Below, piece after piece: positions 8,494 to 18,118 of a stretch of 56,776 nt of DNA. Where the stretch lies: the NCBI GenBank assembly GCA_023433945.1, contig JAEYTP010000023.1:1-56776 (forward strand). The letters run 5' to 3'. How positions within the stretch are numbered: position 1 is the first letter of the stretch; every line of letters starts with the position of its first letter. The notes under the pieces are model-generated. The model did no database searches and was not told the origin of the DNA. It saw only the letters and a list, made by a program, of their open reading frames with translations. The stretch is from Bacillota bacterium (lineage in GTDB: Bacteria > Bacillota > Clostridia > Acetivibrionales > DSM-1351). The translations under genes were made by a program, and so were the position numbers.

Positions 8494-9831
8494 ATGAAAA
8501 TTTTACAATCAGTAATGGATCAAGTTATTAAAAGAAATCCAAATGAACCAGAATTTCACCAGGCAGTGAAAGAAGTTCTTGAGTCATTAGAGCCAGTTGC
8601 AGAGAAGCACCCAGAATGGGTTGCTGCTGGAATATTTGACAGAATTGTTGAACCAGAAAGACAGATTGTCTTTAGAGTGCCATGGGTAGATGACAATGGA
8701 AAAGTTCATGTAAATCGTGGTTTCAGAATTCAATTCAACAGCGCAATCGGTCCATACAAGGGAGGATTAAGACTCCATCCTTCAGTTAACTCAAGTATCT
8801 TAAAGTTCCTCGGATTTGAACAGATATTCAAGAATTCTCTTACAGGACTACCTATCGGCGGCGGCAAAGGCGGAAGCGATTTTGATCCTAAGGGCAAGTC
8901 AGACATGGAAGTTATGAGATTCTGCCAGAGCTTCATGACTGAGCTTTCAAAGCACATTGGAGAAAACACTGACGTACCAGCTGGTGATATCGGAACTGGC
9001 GCAAGAGAAATCGGATACATGTATGGCCAATACAAGAGACTTCAAAATGACTTTGTAGGTGTTTTAACTGGTAAGGGCTTAACATGGGGCGGAAGCTTGG
9101 CTCGTACAGAAGCTACAGGTTATGGCTTATGCTACTTTATGGAAGAGGCATTAAAAGCAAAGGGCAAGTCATTTAAGGGTGCTACAGTAGTTGTATCCGG
9201 TTCAGGAAATGTTGCTATTTATGCAACAGAGAAGGTTCATGAATTAGGTGGAAAGGTTGTAGCTCTCAGCGATTCAAACGGCTACATCTATGATCCAGAC
9301 GGAATTAAGCTTGATACAGTTAAGCAAATCAAGGAAGTTGAAAGAAAGCGTATTTCTGAATATGTTAAGATTCATAAGAACGCAACTTACACTGAAGGCT
9401 GCTCAGGAATCTGGGGCATCAAGTGCGACATAGCTCTTCCATCAGCTACTCAGAATGAAATTGACGAAGCATCAGCTAAATTACTTGTTGCAAATGGCTG
9501 CTACGCAGTTGGAGAAGGTGCAAACATGCCATCAACTCCTGAGGCTGTTGAAGTATACCTAAAGAACAAGCTTATATATGGACCTGCAAAGGCTGCAAAT
9601 GCAGGTGGTGTTGCTACTTCGGCTCTCGAAATGTGCCAGAACAGCATGCGTTATTCATGGACATTTGAAGAAGTTGATGCTAAACTTAAGGATATCATGG
9701 TTAATATATACAAAAACGCAAGTGCAGCTGCTAAGGAATATGGCGATGAAGACAACCTCGTTATGGGCGCTAATATCGCAGGCTTCCTAAAGGTTGCAAC
9801 TGCTATGTATGCACAAGGTGTAGCATACTAA
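8494..9831 (+). CDS. gdhA: NADP-type glutamate dehydrogenase
   Basis: This 445-residue hexameric-type GDH makes glutamate from 2-oxoglutarate and ammonium. Key segments are GPYKGGLRLHPSVN and LTGLPIGGGKGGSDFDPKGKS, with the substrate-binding and catalytic lysines. The NAD(P) Rossmann motif VVVSGSGNVAIYA is present, and the protein has normal full length. A TTTAGGAGG ribosome binding site lies 6-8 bp before the ATG. Strongly biased codons imply high expression. It is a single-gene unit with its own promoter, long leader and terminator. NADP rather than NAD preference is inferred from family resemblance. Confidence 0.96.
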   Translation: MKILQSVMDQVIKRNPNEPEFHQAVKEVLESLEPVAEKHPEWVAAGIFDRIVEPERQIVFRVPWVDDNGKVHVNRGFRIQFNSAIGPYKGGLRLHPSVNSSILKFLGFEQIFKNSLTGLPIGGGKGGSDFDPKGKSDMEVMRFCQSFMTELSKHIGENTDVPAGDIGTGAREIGYMYGQYKRLQNDFVGVLTGKGLTWGGSLARTEATGYGLCYFMEEALKAKGKSFKGATVVVSGSGNVAIYATEKVHELGGKVVALSDSNGYIYDPDGIKLDTVKQIKEVERKRISEYVKIHKNATYTEGCSGIWGIKCDIALPSATQNEIDEASAKLLVANGCYAVGEGANMPSTPEAVEVYLKNKLIYGPAKAANAGGVATSALEMCQNSMRYSWTFEEVDAKLKDIMVNIYKNASAAAKEYGDEDNLVMGANIAGFLKVATAMYAQGVAY

Positions 9832-9861
9832 TTTTTCGCAAAACCCGAAACCCTCATATAC

Positions 9862-9904
9862 AAAAAGCATCGCGAGTTGCTCGTCTCGCGGTGCTTTTTG
9901 CTTT
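9862..9904 (+). terminator. Intrinsic terminator of gdhA
   Basis: A 15-bp stem (AAAAAGCATCGCGAG with CTCGCGGTGCTTTTT) around an 8-nt loop is followed by GCTTTTT. It is strong and immediately downstream of gdhA. Confidence 0.93.
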
Positions 9905-10020
9905 TTCTCCATTATCATGATAAACTTAACTAGCAGAGATAAAACTTATTAGCAGGGAAAAAGCATCTTTCGATAAAATAAACTGCTAAATGACCTTTTA
10001 CAAAACAGGAGAATTAAAAT

Positions 10021-11850
10021 ATGAAAAAAATAACGAGTTTTCTTATAATGACAATATTTATACTATCAACATACATACCTTCTTTTGCTGCCATTGCTCC
10101 ACCTGCAAACAGCATGGAATTAAATGCATTTTATCCGTCCAATCTCACCTTCTCGGATAATATAAAGAAGTACATAGATAAAATAGATACTGTCAGCTTT
10201 GCTTGGGCAAGAATATATGCCAAGCAACCGGATAAAGTAATTACAGTAAAGGGCGAAGAAGGAAACGAGCAGAATGATAATACGCTATTCTACTTTCCTG
10301 AGGATTACTTAAATGCAGTTAAATACTCCAAACAAGCCGGTAAGAGCATAAATCTAAGCATTTTTTCTGATAGGCCAAATATTGAGACCTTGCTTCCAAA
10401 TCAAAAGTCCAGGGCAGCCTCAATAAAAGCGATTTCAGATTTACTCTCTCAGGATTTAGGCAATGGACTATATTTCGACGGTGTTGTAATAGATTTCGAG
10501 GGTCTCACTGATAAAGACCTTCTAGGAAAACAATTGTTGATAAGCGGCAAACCTATGAGTTATTGGCTCAATCAGTTTCTAAAGGAGCTAAAGGTTGAAC
10601 TGGCCAAGAATAAAAAGAAGCTGACGGTAGCAGTAAACCCTCTATTAAACTATTCTGGCTATGACTATGGCTATATTGCGGAAATTGCTGATAGAATGAT
10701 TGTTATGGCTCACGACTACGAGCCGATAACAAGCCTGACAAAAGAACAGATATTGCAGTATACCAGCTTTAACAGTATAGACCCAATAGACGGTCTAGCC
10801 CCCATAAAGCAAATACATACCGTTATGAAAGACATTAAAAATAAAGTCAAACCTACAAATATAAATAAAGTAATGCTACAGGTTAGTTTTGATGCAGCAC
10901 AATGGAGATATTCACTTACCGACGCTGATAGTGGGGTATATACCATATGGAATAAATTACCTAAATCTGCAATTAGTATGGAAGAGAGAAACACTCCTAC
11001 TTACGATATGATAAAGATGAGGATTGACAATGTTGATGGTAAAGGAAAAAATATAACCTATTCATACAACAATGAATTGCAGACTCCTGTCATTGAATAT
11101 GAAAACGTTGCTGATTCAACCCATAATGTTATTCTTTTTGAAAATACGAATAGTATGTCAGCAAAGATAAATACCGCAAAAGAATATGGTCTTGGAGGTA
11201 TTTCATTATGGAGCCTGGGTAACGTCCCCGATTATACCGATAAGGCCTACTCTCAGTATGGACTAAACGTATGGAATGGCATACTTACATCTGTTTCCTC
11301 AGCCACCCAAACTTCCACCACTCCAACTGGTGCTCAGACAAAAATAACATTTGAGGACAAGGGTGTAGAAGCTTCTATTAGAGCTAGAATTGGTAAGCCA
11401 ACTGGGAATATATATAAATCTGATGTTGAAAAGATTTATAGGCTTAAGATAACTAGGGTAGACAAGACTCTTAATGATTTGAAAAAACTACCTAACCTAG
11501 AGTATTTAGATATCAGCAATACCAAGGTAAAATATATTACTCCCCTATCTTCATTGAAGAATCTGAGGGTGTTGTACCTACAGCGGAACAATATAAGTAC
11601 CCTAACTCCGTTAAAAGCCTTGACTAAACTAGAAGTACTTTCTCTCAATGGAAACCAAGTGTCCGATATATCTGCATTGTCCGGCCTTACACAAATGAGA
11701 GAGCTTTATATCAGAGACAATAAAGTAAGTAACTATACTGCTATATCTAAGCTTAACAAGTTGGATATCCTTTATCTCAAGGGTAATTCATCCACCAACT
11801 ACTCAATACTGAGCAATATAAAGAAAAATCTTTTAGAGAAGGACTTTTAA
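10021..11850 (+). CDS. Secreted GH18-like domain plus leucine-rich-repeat protein
   Basis: This 609-residue exported protein has a signal peptide at residues 1-23 (lysines, hydrophobic core, PSFAA cleavage region). Residues about 30-420 resemble a glycoside hydrolase 18 barrel of the spore-cortex or chitinase type. The DxxDxDxE catalytic region reads DGVVIDFE (D153-E160): the catalytic Glu and its preceding Asp are kept while the second Asp is Val. A Thr/Ser-rich linker (about 425-440) leads to roughly six 22-residue leucine-rich repeats (about 470-595) of the internalin type, such as LKNLRVLYLQRNNIS. Sugar hydrolysis is likely but the substrate is unknown. The LRR part probably binds a protein or a surface. 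Confidence 0.85.
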   Translation: MKKITSFLIMTIFILSTYIPSFAAIAPPANSMELNAFYPSNLTFSDNIKKYIDKIDTVSFAWARIYAKQPDKVITVKGEEGNEQNDNTLFYFPEDYLNAVKYSKQAGKSINLSIFSDRPNIETLLPNQKSRAASIKAISDLLSQDLGNGLYFDGVVIDFEGLTDKDLLGKQLLISGKPMSYWLNQFLKELKVELAKNKKKLTVAVNPLLNYSGYDYGYIAEIADRMIVMAHDYEPITSLTKEQILQYTSFNSIDPIDGLAPIKQIHTVMKDIKNKVKPTNINKVMLQVSFDAAQWRYSLTDADSGVYTIWNKLPKSAISMEERNTPTYDMIKMRIDNVDGKGKNITYSYNNELQTPVIEYENVADSTHNVILFENTNSMSAKINTAKEYGLGGISLWSLGNVPDYTDKAYSQYGLNVWNGILTSVSSATQTSTTPTGAQTKITFEDKGVEASIRARIGKPTGNIYKSDVEKIYRLKITRVDKTLNDLKKLPNLEYLDISNTKVKYITPLSSLKNLRVLYLQRNNISTLTPLKALTKLEVLSLNGNQVSDISALSGLTQMRELYIRDNKVSNYTAISKLNKLDILYLKGNSSTNYSILSNIKKNLLEKDF

Positions 11851-11980
11851 TTTATTTTAATGACAAGAAAAGTCCCTCAATATTTTAGTGATATAGTAAT
11901 AGTAGAAAAGCAAAAGCCTTTGAAATTTTTAAGGATTTTGCTTTTATATTATATAATTCATTTTCTTTTGAAAAATATGC

Positions 11981-12072
11981 TTCCAAATCTATTGCCTTGT
12001 TATTAATATGCTTCAAAATCTATTTCCCTTGTGATAAATGCCTCAGATCCATTCCCCTTGTGATAATTGCAT
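11981..12072. repeat. Degenerate tandem repeat, about 31-bp unit, 3 copies
   Basis: Three imperfect units share the pattern CTTCAAAATCTATTTCCCTTG followed by TGATAAATGC. They lie in the gap between the GH18-LRR gene and the converging pseudouridine synthase gene. A small plus-strand frame runs through them, but it has no ribosome binding site and is not considered real. Confidence 0.7.
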
Positions 12073-12096
12073 TTAATCTATCTTCAGGAAATTCAA

Positions 12097-12780
12097 CTAT
12101 TTTTGAAATAATCCCCATGGCTCCCAATCTGGTGTTTTGCAAAAATATGTTCTTTCATCCTTTTGCGTTGGGTGCAAAAAGGCTACCTTATGAGCCCAAA
12201 GAGCAATCTGTTGACCAGGTTTGTTTACTTTTAAGCCGTATCTCTGGTCTCCATAAAGCAAATGCCCCATATTTGCCAACTGTACGCGTATCTGGTGAGG
12301 CCTGCCAGTATGAAGCTGAATCTCAAGTAAACTAAATCCCTCTTTTGAATCAAGCACCTTGTAGTCCAATATTGCTTCCTTTGCATCGGGTGTTAATCTT
12401 GGTACAACAGAAACCATATTTGTCCTGCTGTCTTTTAGCAGCCAATCTACCAGTGTGTCTTCTGACTTAGTGGGCTTCCCATGCACTACCGCAAGATAAG
12501 TCTTCTTAAATGTTCTTGTTCTAATTTGGTCCGAAAGCCTTGATGCTGCCTTTGATGTTCTGGCAAAAACCATCACCCCTCCAACAGGCCTGTCCAACCT
12601 ATGCACCAATCCCAAATATACTTCGCCAGGCTTATTATAACGTTCTTTAATATCCTGCTTAATCAAAGTAAGCATATCAATATCCCTTGTGTTATCTGCC
12701 TGAACAGGAATATTCACAGGCTTTTCAACTACAATAATATGATTATCTTCAAAAATAACAGGCACTTTTATTTGTTCCAT
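12097..12780 (-). CDS. RluA-family pseudouridine synthase
   Basis: This enzyme of about 227 residues has the RluA-family catalytic motif VHRLDRPVGGVMVFART, with Asp as the nucleophile, preceded by IPVQAD. HTGRPHQIRVQLANMGHLLYGDQRYG lies near the C-terminus. It isomerises a uridine in rRNA or tRNA. It has no N-terminal S4 domain, unlike RluD, so it is of the short RluA/YqcB kind. The ATG at 12780 is preferred over an in-frame GTG at 12789. It follows the methyltransferase gene by about 12 bp, so the two are probably co-transcribed as an RNA-modification pair. Confidence 0.9.
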   Translation of the reverse strand: MEQIKVPVIFEDNHIIVVEKPVNIPVQADNTRDIDMLTLIKQDIKERYNKPGEVYLGLVHRLDRPVGGVMVFARTSKAASRLSDQIRTRTFKKTYLAVVHGKPTKSEDTLVDWLLKDSRTNMVSVVPRLTPDAKEAILDYKVLDSKEGFSLLEIQLHTGRPHQIRVQLANMGHLLYGDQRYGLKVNKPGQQIALWAHKVAFLHPTQKDERTYFCKTPDWEPWGLFQK

Positions 12781-12792
12781 ATTATACACCCA

Positions 12793-13653
12793 CTAATTTT
12801 CCCAACGTCCATAGATACCACAGGGTAAAACCATCCCCGACATTGATACAGGTATTCCAACCTCTCCGCAGCTGCACTTTCCTTTGTGTAACTTATTGAT
12901 CGTTTGTAACAGTATGTTATTGAGCACTGTAGGAGAAAAACCAGTTGTATATGAATTTATAAGAAAGAACAGAGGATTATCTGACAACACTCCCATACAC
13001 TGTTCTATAAAACCATAGAGCGAGTCTTCAATCTTCCATACCTCTCCGTTTGGCCCTCTTCCATATGAAGGGGGATCCATTATAATAGCATCATATTTCT
13101 TTCCACGTCTGATCTCCCTCTGAACAAATTTCATACAATCGTCAGTTATATATCTAACGGGTCTATCAGCCAAACCAGAAGATGCAACATTCTCCTTTGC
13201 CCAGTTGACCATGCCCTTAGCAGCATCAACGTGGCAGACCTCCGCACCTGCTGCTGCACACGCAACTGTTGCACCACCGGTATAAGCAAAAAGATTTAAA
13301 ACTCTGATAGGTCTTTTTGCTGCTCTTATTTTATCCATCATCCAACTCCAGTTAACAGCCTGTTCTGGGAACAGCCCCGTATGCTTAAAGCCTGTAGGTT
13401 CTATATTAAATGTTAACTCTCTGAACTGAATAGTCCATCTTTTAGGGAGCTTTTTCTTGAATTCCCACTGTCCTCCACCGCTTTGGCTTCTGTGATAATG
13501 TGCGTCAGCCTTTTGCCAAATCCTCTGATCCGAAACGGGCCAAATTATTTGAGGATCGGGTCTTCTAAGTATAATATTTCCCCATCTCTCAAGTTTATCT
13601 CCGTCCCCTGTTTCAATAAGTTCATAATCTTTCCATTCATCTGCCAAAAGCAT
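12793..13653 (-). CDS. Class I SAM-dependent rRNA methyltransferase (RlmI/RlmK-like)
   Basis: This is 286 residues. The SAM-binding motif I is LNLFAYTGGATVACAAAGA, the acidic residue in CHVDAAKG follows, and IIMDPPSYGRG is the catalytic PP motif of 23S rRNA cytosine-C5 or guanine methyltransferases of the RlmI/RlmK group. It lacks the N-terminal PUA domain of RlmI. A cysteine pair near the C-terminus (GKCSCGE) is notable. The target base cannot be deduced. It lies directly upstream of the pseudouridine synthase. Confidence 0.85.
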   Translation of the reverse strand: MLLADEWKDYELIETGDGDKLERWGNIILRRPDPQIIWPVSDQRIWQKADAHYHRSQSGGGQWEFKKKLPKRWTIQFRELTFNIEPTGFKHTGLFPEQAVNWSWMMDKIRAAKRPIRVLNLFAYTGGATVACAAAGAEVCHVDAAKGMVNWAKENVASSGLADRPVRYITDDCMKFVQREIRRGKKYDAIIMDPPSYGRGPNGEVWKIEDSLYGFIEQCMGVLSDNPLFFLINSYTTGFSPTVLNNILLQTINKLHKGKCSCGEVGIPVSMSGMVLPCGIYGRWEN

Positions 13654-13767
13654 TTTGTATCCTCCAAATATCCTAATATGTAGGGATTAAGCAAACAATA
13701 AGTATAATATAGAATGCAAAGCTAATCCCTAAAATTCCAGCTAATTTATTCTAAAGAGCAGTAGTTC

Positions 13768-14403
13768 CTAATTACTTAAGTCAGCAAGAAGCTTTTCTAT
13801 ATCAGTTGGCTTATTCGCTATACAATCGGGCCCCACTTCCTTTAGCAATTCAAGTGAATCAAATCCCCATGTAACAGCTATCACCTTTACTCCAACGCGT
13901 TTACAAGCTTCTATATCACGCTGTTCATCTCCAACATAGATTACTTCTTGTTTATTTATATTCTTTTTGCTTAGAATCCATTTTATAGTTTTATGCTTGC
14001 CAAAAAGATTATTGCAGGAATATATACCTTCAAAAACCTCCAACTGGTTAGCCTTTAAGAAAGCTTTTATATTAGGAACAGAGTTTGAAGAAATAATCGT
14101 TAGAGTATATCCCGCTTCCTTGAGTCCAAGCAAAAGCTCTCTGATACCTTCAATAGGCTGTAGTTGCGAAGCATGTGAGTGAAATCTTGAAAGTATCTCC
14201 AAACTAATTTTTGGCAGCTTATATAATGGTACCCCCAGCTGCTTAATTCTTTTTTTCATTGGTAACTTAAGCAGTTCCCTGACTTTATTATCATCTAATG
14301 GAGTATACCCATACCTAATCGCAAGTTCATTTCCTATTTTAACAAAAGTAGCCAAAGAATCAACAAGTGTTCCGTCTAAATCAAAAAAAATGTGCCTAAT
14401 CAT
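13768..14403 (-). CDS. HAD-superfamily hydrolase (phosphoglycolate-phosphatase-like)
   Basis: This 211-residue haloacid dehalogenase fold phosphatase has motif I FFDLDGTLVDS with the nucleophile Asp, motif II in TIISSNS, and motif III/IV GDEQRDIEACKRVGVKVIAVTWGF. A helical cap inserted after motif I marks the PGPase/beta-phosphoglucomutase type. It is close to Gph or PpaX in form, and the substrate is not determinable. It is separated from its neighbours by about 100 bp of non-coding DNA on each side. Confidence 0.88.
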   Translation of the reverse strand: MIRHIFFDLDGTLVDSLATFVKIGNELAIRYGYTPLDDNKVRELLKLPMKKRIKQLGVPLYKLPKISLEILSRFHSHASQLQPIEGIRELLLGLKEAGYTLTIISSNSVPNIKAFLKANQLEVFEGIYSCNNLFGKHKTIKWILSKKNINKQEVIYVGDEQRDIEACKRVGVKVIAVTWGFDSLELLKEVGPDCIANKPTDIEKLLADLSN

Positions 14404-14478
14404 TAATTGCTAGTCTCCAATAAAAATGTATTAATATCCGAACAAGCTATATCGAACATCACCTAGTATACTAGAAAA

Positions 14479-16281
14479 TCAACCGTTTGCAAACTGGCTA
14501 TTATATAAATCAGCATAAAATCCTCCTCTTTCAAGCAGTTCTTCATGTGACCCCTTTTCAATAACATCACCTTTGTTCATTACAAGTATTATATCGGCAT
14601 CTTTGATAGTGGACAATCTATGAGCTATTACAAAGCTGGTTCTTCCTTTCATTAATGCCTTCATACCTCTTTGGATAAGCAGCTCTGTACGTGTATCCAC
14701 AGAACTTGTAGCTTCATCCAATATCAAGAATGCAGGATCTTTGAGAATTGCCCTCGCAATAGTAATAAGCTGCTTTTGACCCTGAGATATATTGGATGCA
14801 TCCTGATTTATTACAGTATTGTAGCCATCGGGAAGTGCATGTATAAAAAAATGGGCATGTGCAGCCTTAGCTGCTTGTTCAATTTCCTCGTCTGTAGCTC
14901 CCTCTTTTCCAAAGGCAATATTCTCCCTAATAGTGCCATTAAACAGCCAAATGTCCTGAAGAACTATACCAAACAAGCTTCTAAGCTCATCCCTCCTGAC
15001 ATTCATAATATTGACCTTATCAATATAAATACCACCCTTATTTATGTCATAAAATCTTAACAAGAGGTTTATCAGCGTTGTTTTTCCGGCACCAGTAGGT
15101 CCAACTATTGCAACTACCTGATGTGGACTTACCTCTAAATTTAGATTATTGATGATATTTTGCCCTTCTCTATATGCAAATGCAACATTTTTAAAATCTA
15201 TTTCTCCTTCAACATCCCCAAGCTTTACTGGATTAGTGTCCTCTGCCGTTTCCTCCTCTTCATCAAGCAGTTCAAAGACCCTTTCTGCTGCAGCTATAGT
15301 GGATTGAATAACACTTATAATATTCGCAACTTGAGAAATAGGCTGAGTGAATAATCTCGAATACTGTATAAACGCTTGAATGTCCCCTATGCGTAGGTTG
15401 CCATTAGTAACCATAATACTTCCTGCAACACATATTCCTACATAGCCTAGGTTACCAACAAACGATATTAGCGGCATGATTATGCTAGAGATAAATTGTG
15501 CCTTCCATGCATTAAAGTAGAGTTTTTTGTTCAGTCCTTTAAAAGAAGTCAGGTTTTCATCTTCCCTTCCAAAAGCCCTTACTACAGCATGTCCGTTATA
15601 CATTTCTTCAACAAAACCATTTAAAGAGCCCAGTGATTTTTGCTGCCCAGAAAAATACTTTTGAGAAGACTTTGCAGTAGGAACTGATACCAGTAAGCTT
15701 AAAGGAAGTATCGCAAGTGTAATAAGGGTTAAAATGGGGTTAATAGTGAGCATTATAATAAAAATACTTGTAATGGTTACTATTGAAGTTATAAGCTGGG
15801 TAACACTTTGTTGCAGGGTTGAACTAATATTATCAATATCATTTGTCACCCTGCTCAAAATATCGCCAATGGCGTTATTATCAAAATAACGGAGTGTAAG
15901 CTTATTGAGCTTTTCATTCACCTGTGTTCGCATTCTAAAAACAAAACTTTGTGTAACACCCACCATTATATATTGTTGTATATAGGAAAAGGTAGATGAT
16001 AGAACATATAAGAAAATTAGTATTATCAATATCTGATTAATCCTTCTAAAATCTATTGCGGCTCCGGGGAAGCCTGTCGCCCTGCCCATAATACCTTCTA
16101 CAATAACGTTGGTAGCCGCTCCGAGCACCTTCGGACTAAGCACAGTAAACATGGTGCTTATAATAGCAAATATAAAGACTATAACTACCTTTCCTTTATA
16201 CTTTCCGAAGTATGAAATAAATCTCTTTAGTGTTTTCTTAAAATTTTTAGCCTTCTGCGTAGAAGGAGCTATAGTCCTCAT
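14479..16281 (-). CDS. Heterodimeric ABC exporter, subunit with canonical ATPase site
   Basis: This is a 600-residue fused half-transporter with a six-helix transmembrane domain (residues about 25-330) and an ATPase domain with Walker A GPTGAGKTT. The signature ISQGQKQ departs from LSGGQ, and Walker B is LILDEATS with the catalytic Glu present. Its start overlaps the stop of the upstream partner by 4 bp, and the partner has the opposite defects. That is the classic asymmetric pair of BmrCD, LmrCD and TM287/288 multidrug exporters. The exported compound is unknown. Confidence 0.9.
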   Translation of the reverse strand: MRTIAPSTQKAKNFKKTLKRFISYFGKYKGKVVIVFIFAIISTMFTVLSPKVLGAATNVIVEGIMGRATGFPGAAIDFRRINQILIILIFLYVLSSTFSYIQQYIMVGVTQSFVFRMRTQVNEKLNKLTLRYFDNNAIGDILSRVTNDIDNISSTLQQSVTQLITSIVTITSIFIIMLTINPILTLITLAILPLSLLVSVPTAKSSQKYFSGQQKSLGSLNGFVEEMYNGHAVVRAFGREDENLTSFKGLNKKLYFNAWKAQFISSIIMPLISFVGNLGYVGICVAGSIMVTNGNLRIGDIQAFIQYSRLFTQPISQVANIISVIQSTIAAAERVFELLDEEEETAEDTNPVKLGDVEGEIDFKNVAFAYREGQNIINNLNLEVSPHQVVAIVGPTGAGKTTLINLLLRFYDINKGGIYIDKVNIMNVRRDELRSLFGIVLQDIWLFNGTIRENIAFGKEGATDEEIEQAAKAAHAHFFIHALPDGYNTVINQDASNISQGQKQLITIARAILKDPAFLILDEATSSVDTRTELLIQRGMKALMKGRTSFVIAHRLSTIKDADIILVMNKGDVIEKGSHEELLERGGFYADLYNSQFANG

Positions 16282-18005
16282 TGAGCTTCCTCCCTCTTGA
16301 ATTGAGATGCAACAATATCTTGATATACCTCACAATTCAAAATTAAGTCTTTGTGCCTACCAATTCCTGCAACCCTGCCATTATCCAAAACGATAATCCT
16401 GTCTGCATTCATTATGCTGCTCACTTTTTGGGAAACAATAATGACAGTTGAATTTTTAGTTTCTTGTTTTAATGCTGCTCTTAATTTTGCATCTGTTTTT
16501 GCGTCAAGTGCAGAAAAGCTGTCATCAAAAACATATATCTCAGGTTGTCTTACTAAAGCTCTAGCGATACAAAGCCTCTGCTTCTGTCCACCTGAAAAGT
16601 TTGCCCCCCCCTGTGCAACATGGGATTCATATTTATGCGTCTTTTCTTCAATAAAGTCTTTAGCCTGAGCAATAGAAGCTGCTTTTGCAATCTCTTCATC
16701 ACTTGCAGTTTCCTTACCATATCTAATATTTTCAGCTATCGTTCCTGAAAATAAGACCGCTTTTTGGGGGACATAGCCCACCTTTTCACGGAGCTGCTGC
16801 TGGGACATTTCTCGAACATCCACTCCATCAACTAATACCTGGCCTTTCGTCGGTTCATAAAACCGCAATATCATATTTACTAACGTACTCTTACCCGAAC
16901 CGGTGCTGCCAATAATGCCAGTAACCTGGCCTGGCTCAGCAGTAAAACTGATGCTGTCTATCGCCGGTTCATGAGAATTAGGATAGGAGTAAGTTACATT
17001 CCTAAACTCAAGATAACCTTTTCTCTCGTCCGCATTTTTTAAATAGTTTGTATCTTCAATAGATAGCTTTGTCTCAAATACCTCGTTAATTCTAGCAGCG
17101 GATGCAGATCCTCTCGGAAGAATAATAAACATCATGGAAAGCATAACAAAAGAAATCAGAATTAAGGTAGAGTATTGAATAAAAGCCATCATATCTCCTA
17201 CCATTAGTAACCCCTTTTCAATACGTCTTGAGCCTACCCAAAGAATTGTTACGGAGGTCAGATTCAATATCAGCATCAATGCTGGCATGAGTAAGGAAAG
17301 AATTCTATTAACCCTTAACGAGGTATTAGTCAGATCGGAATTTGCATTATCATATTTTTCATTCTGCAGCTCTTTTCTATCAAATGCTCGTATAACTCTT
17401 ATTCCAGATATATTTTCTCTTATAATGAGATTAAGCTTGTCTAATTTTGCCTGAACACTCTTGAACAAGGGAAACCCTTTTGCTGAGATAATACCAACAA
17501 CTATAATAAGAATGGGTACTGATGCTACAAATATCCATGACATATTGCTGTTTTTTTGCGTTGCCAGAATTATACCACCAATCATAGTGGTAGGTGCTGA
17601 CACTATCATTCTGAGAGATATGAACACTACATTCTGTATCTGATATACATCATTTGTGGTACGTGTTATTAGCGATGCAGTTCCAAACTTATTAATATCA
17701 ATCAGCGAAAAACCTTCTATTTGTGAGAAAATATCATTTCTCAAGTTCATTGCAATGCCTGCAGAAACCCTTGCAGATAAAAATCCGGCAAATATTGAGC
17801 AAGCACTCCCCAAAAAGGCAATTAAAATCATAAGTCCACCAATTCTGTATATATATCCCGTATCGCCTTTTACAATACCAAAATCAACTATATCCGACAT
17901 ATAGTTGGGCAGTAGCAGTTCTGTTATAGCTTGAATAAATATTAGTATAATCGCAACCGATATAGTACCAAAAAAAGGTTTCAAGTATTTCATCAATTTC
18001 AGCAT
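16278..18005 (-). CDS. Heterodimeric ABC exporter, subunit with degenerate ATPase site
   Basis: This is about 575 residues with an N-terminal six-helix membrane domain followed by an ATPase domain with Walker A GSTGSGKST and a good signature FSGGQKQR. The Walker B region reads YVFDDSFSALD, with Asp in place of the catalytic Glu, so its own site should hydrolyse ATP poorly. The downstream gene supplies the functional Glu. The ATG at 18005 follows a GGAGG ribosome binding site and gives MLKLMKYLKPF; an ATG 48 bp further upstream has no such site. Confidence 0.9.
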   Translation of the reverse strand: MLKLMKYLKPFFGTISVAIILIFIQAITELLLPNYMSDIVDFGIVKGDTGYIYRIGGLMILIAFLGSACSIFAGFLSARVSAGIAMNLRNDIFSQIEGFSLIDINKFGTASLITRTTNDVYQIQNVVFISLRMIVSAPTTMIGGIILATQKNSNMSWIFVASVPILIIVVGIISAKGFPLFKSVQAKLDKLNLIIRENISGIRVIRAFDRKELQNEKYDNANSDLTNTSLRVNRILSLLMPALMLILNLTSVTILWVGSRRIEKGLLMVGDMMAFIQYSTLILISFVMLSMMFIILPRGSASAARINEVFETKLSIEDTNYLKNADERKGYLEFRNVTYSYPNSHEPAIDSISFTAEPGQVTGIIGSTGSGKSTLVNMILRFYEPTKGQVLVDGVDVREMSQQQLREKVGYVPQKAVLFSGTIAENIRYGKETASDEEIAKAASIAQAKDFIEEKTHKYESHVAQGGANFSGGQKQRLCIARALVRQPEIYVFDDSFSALDAKTDAKLRAALKQETKNSTVIIVSQKVSSIMNADRIIVLDNGRVAGIGRHKDLILNCEVYQDIVASQFKREEAQ

Positions 18006-18118
18006 AATACCTCCAAAAAAGCTAATAAACATTGACTTAGTATGTCCCACCATATTGTTTTTTAATATAATATGATAGAATATTACTCATGAATTAATAA
18101 AGGATGGGAGATAATTTA

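Noticed and set aside
11997..12335. Plus-strand 112-codon frame
   Set aside because: It runs through the tandem repeat and then antisense to the pseudouridine synthase gene, with no ribosome binding site.
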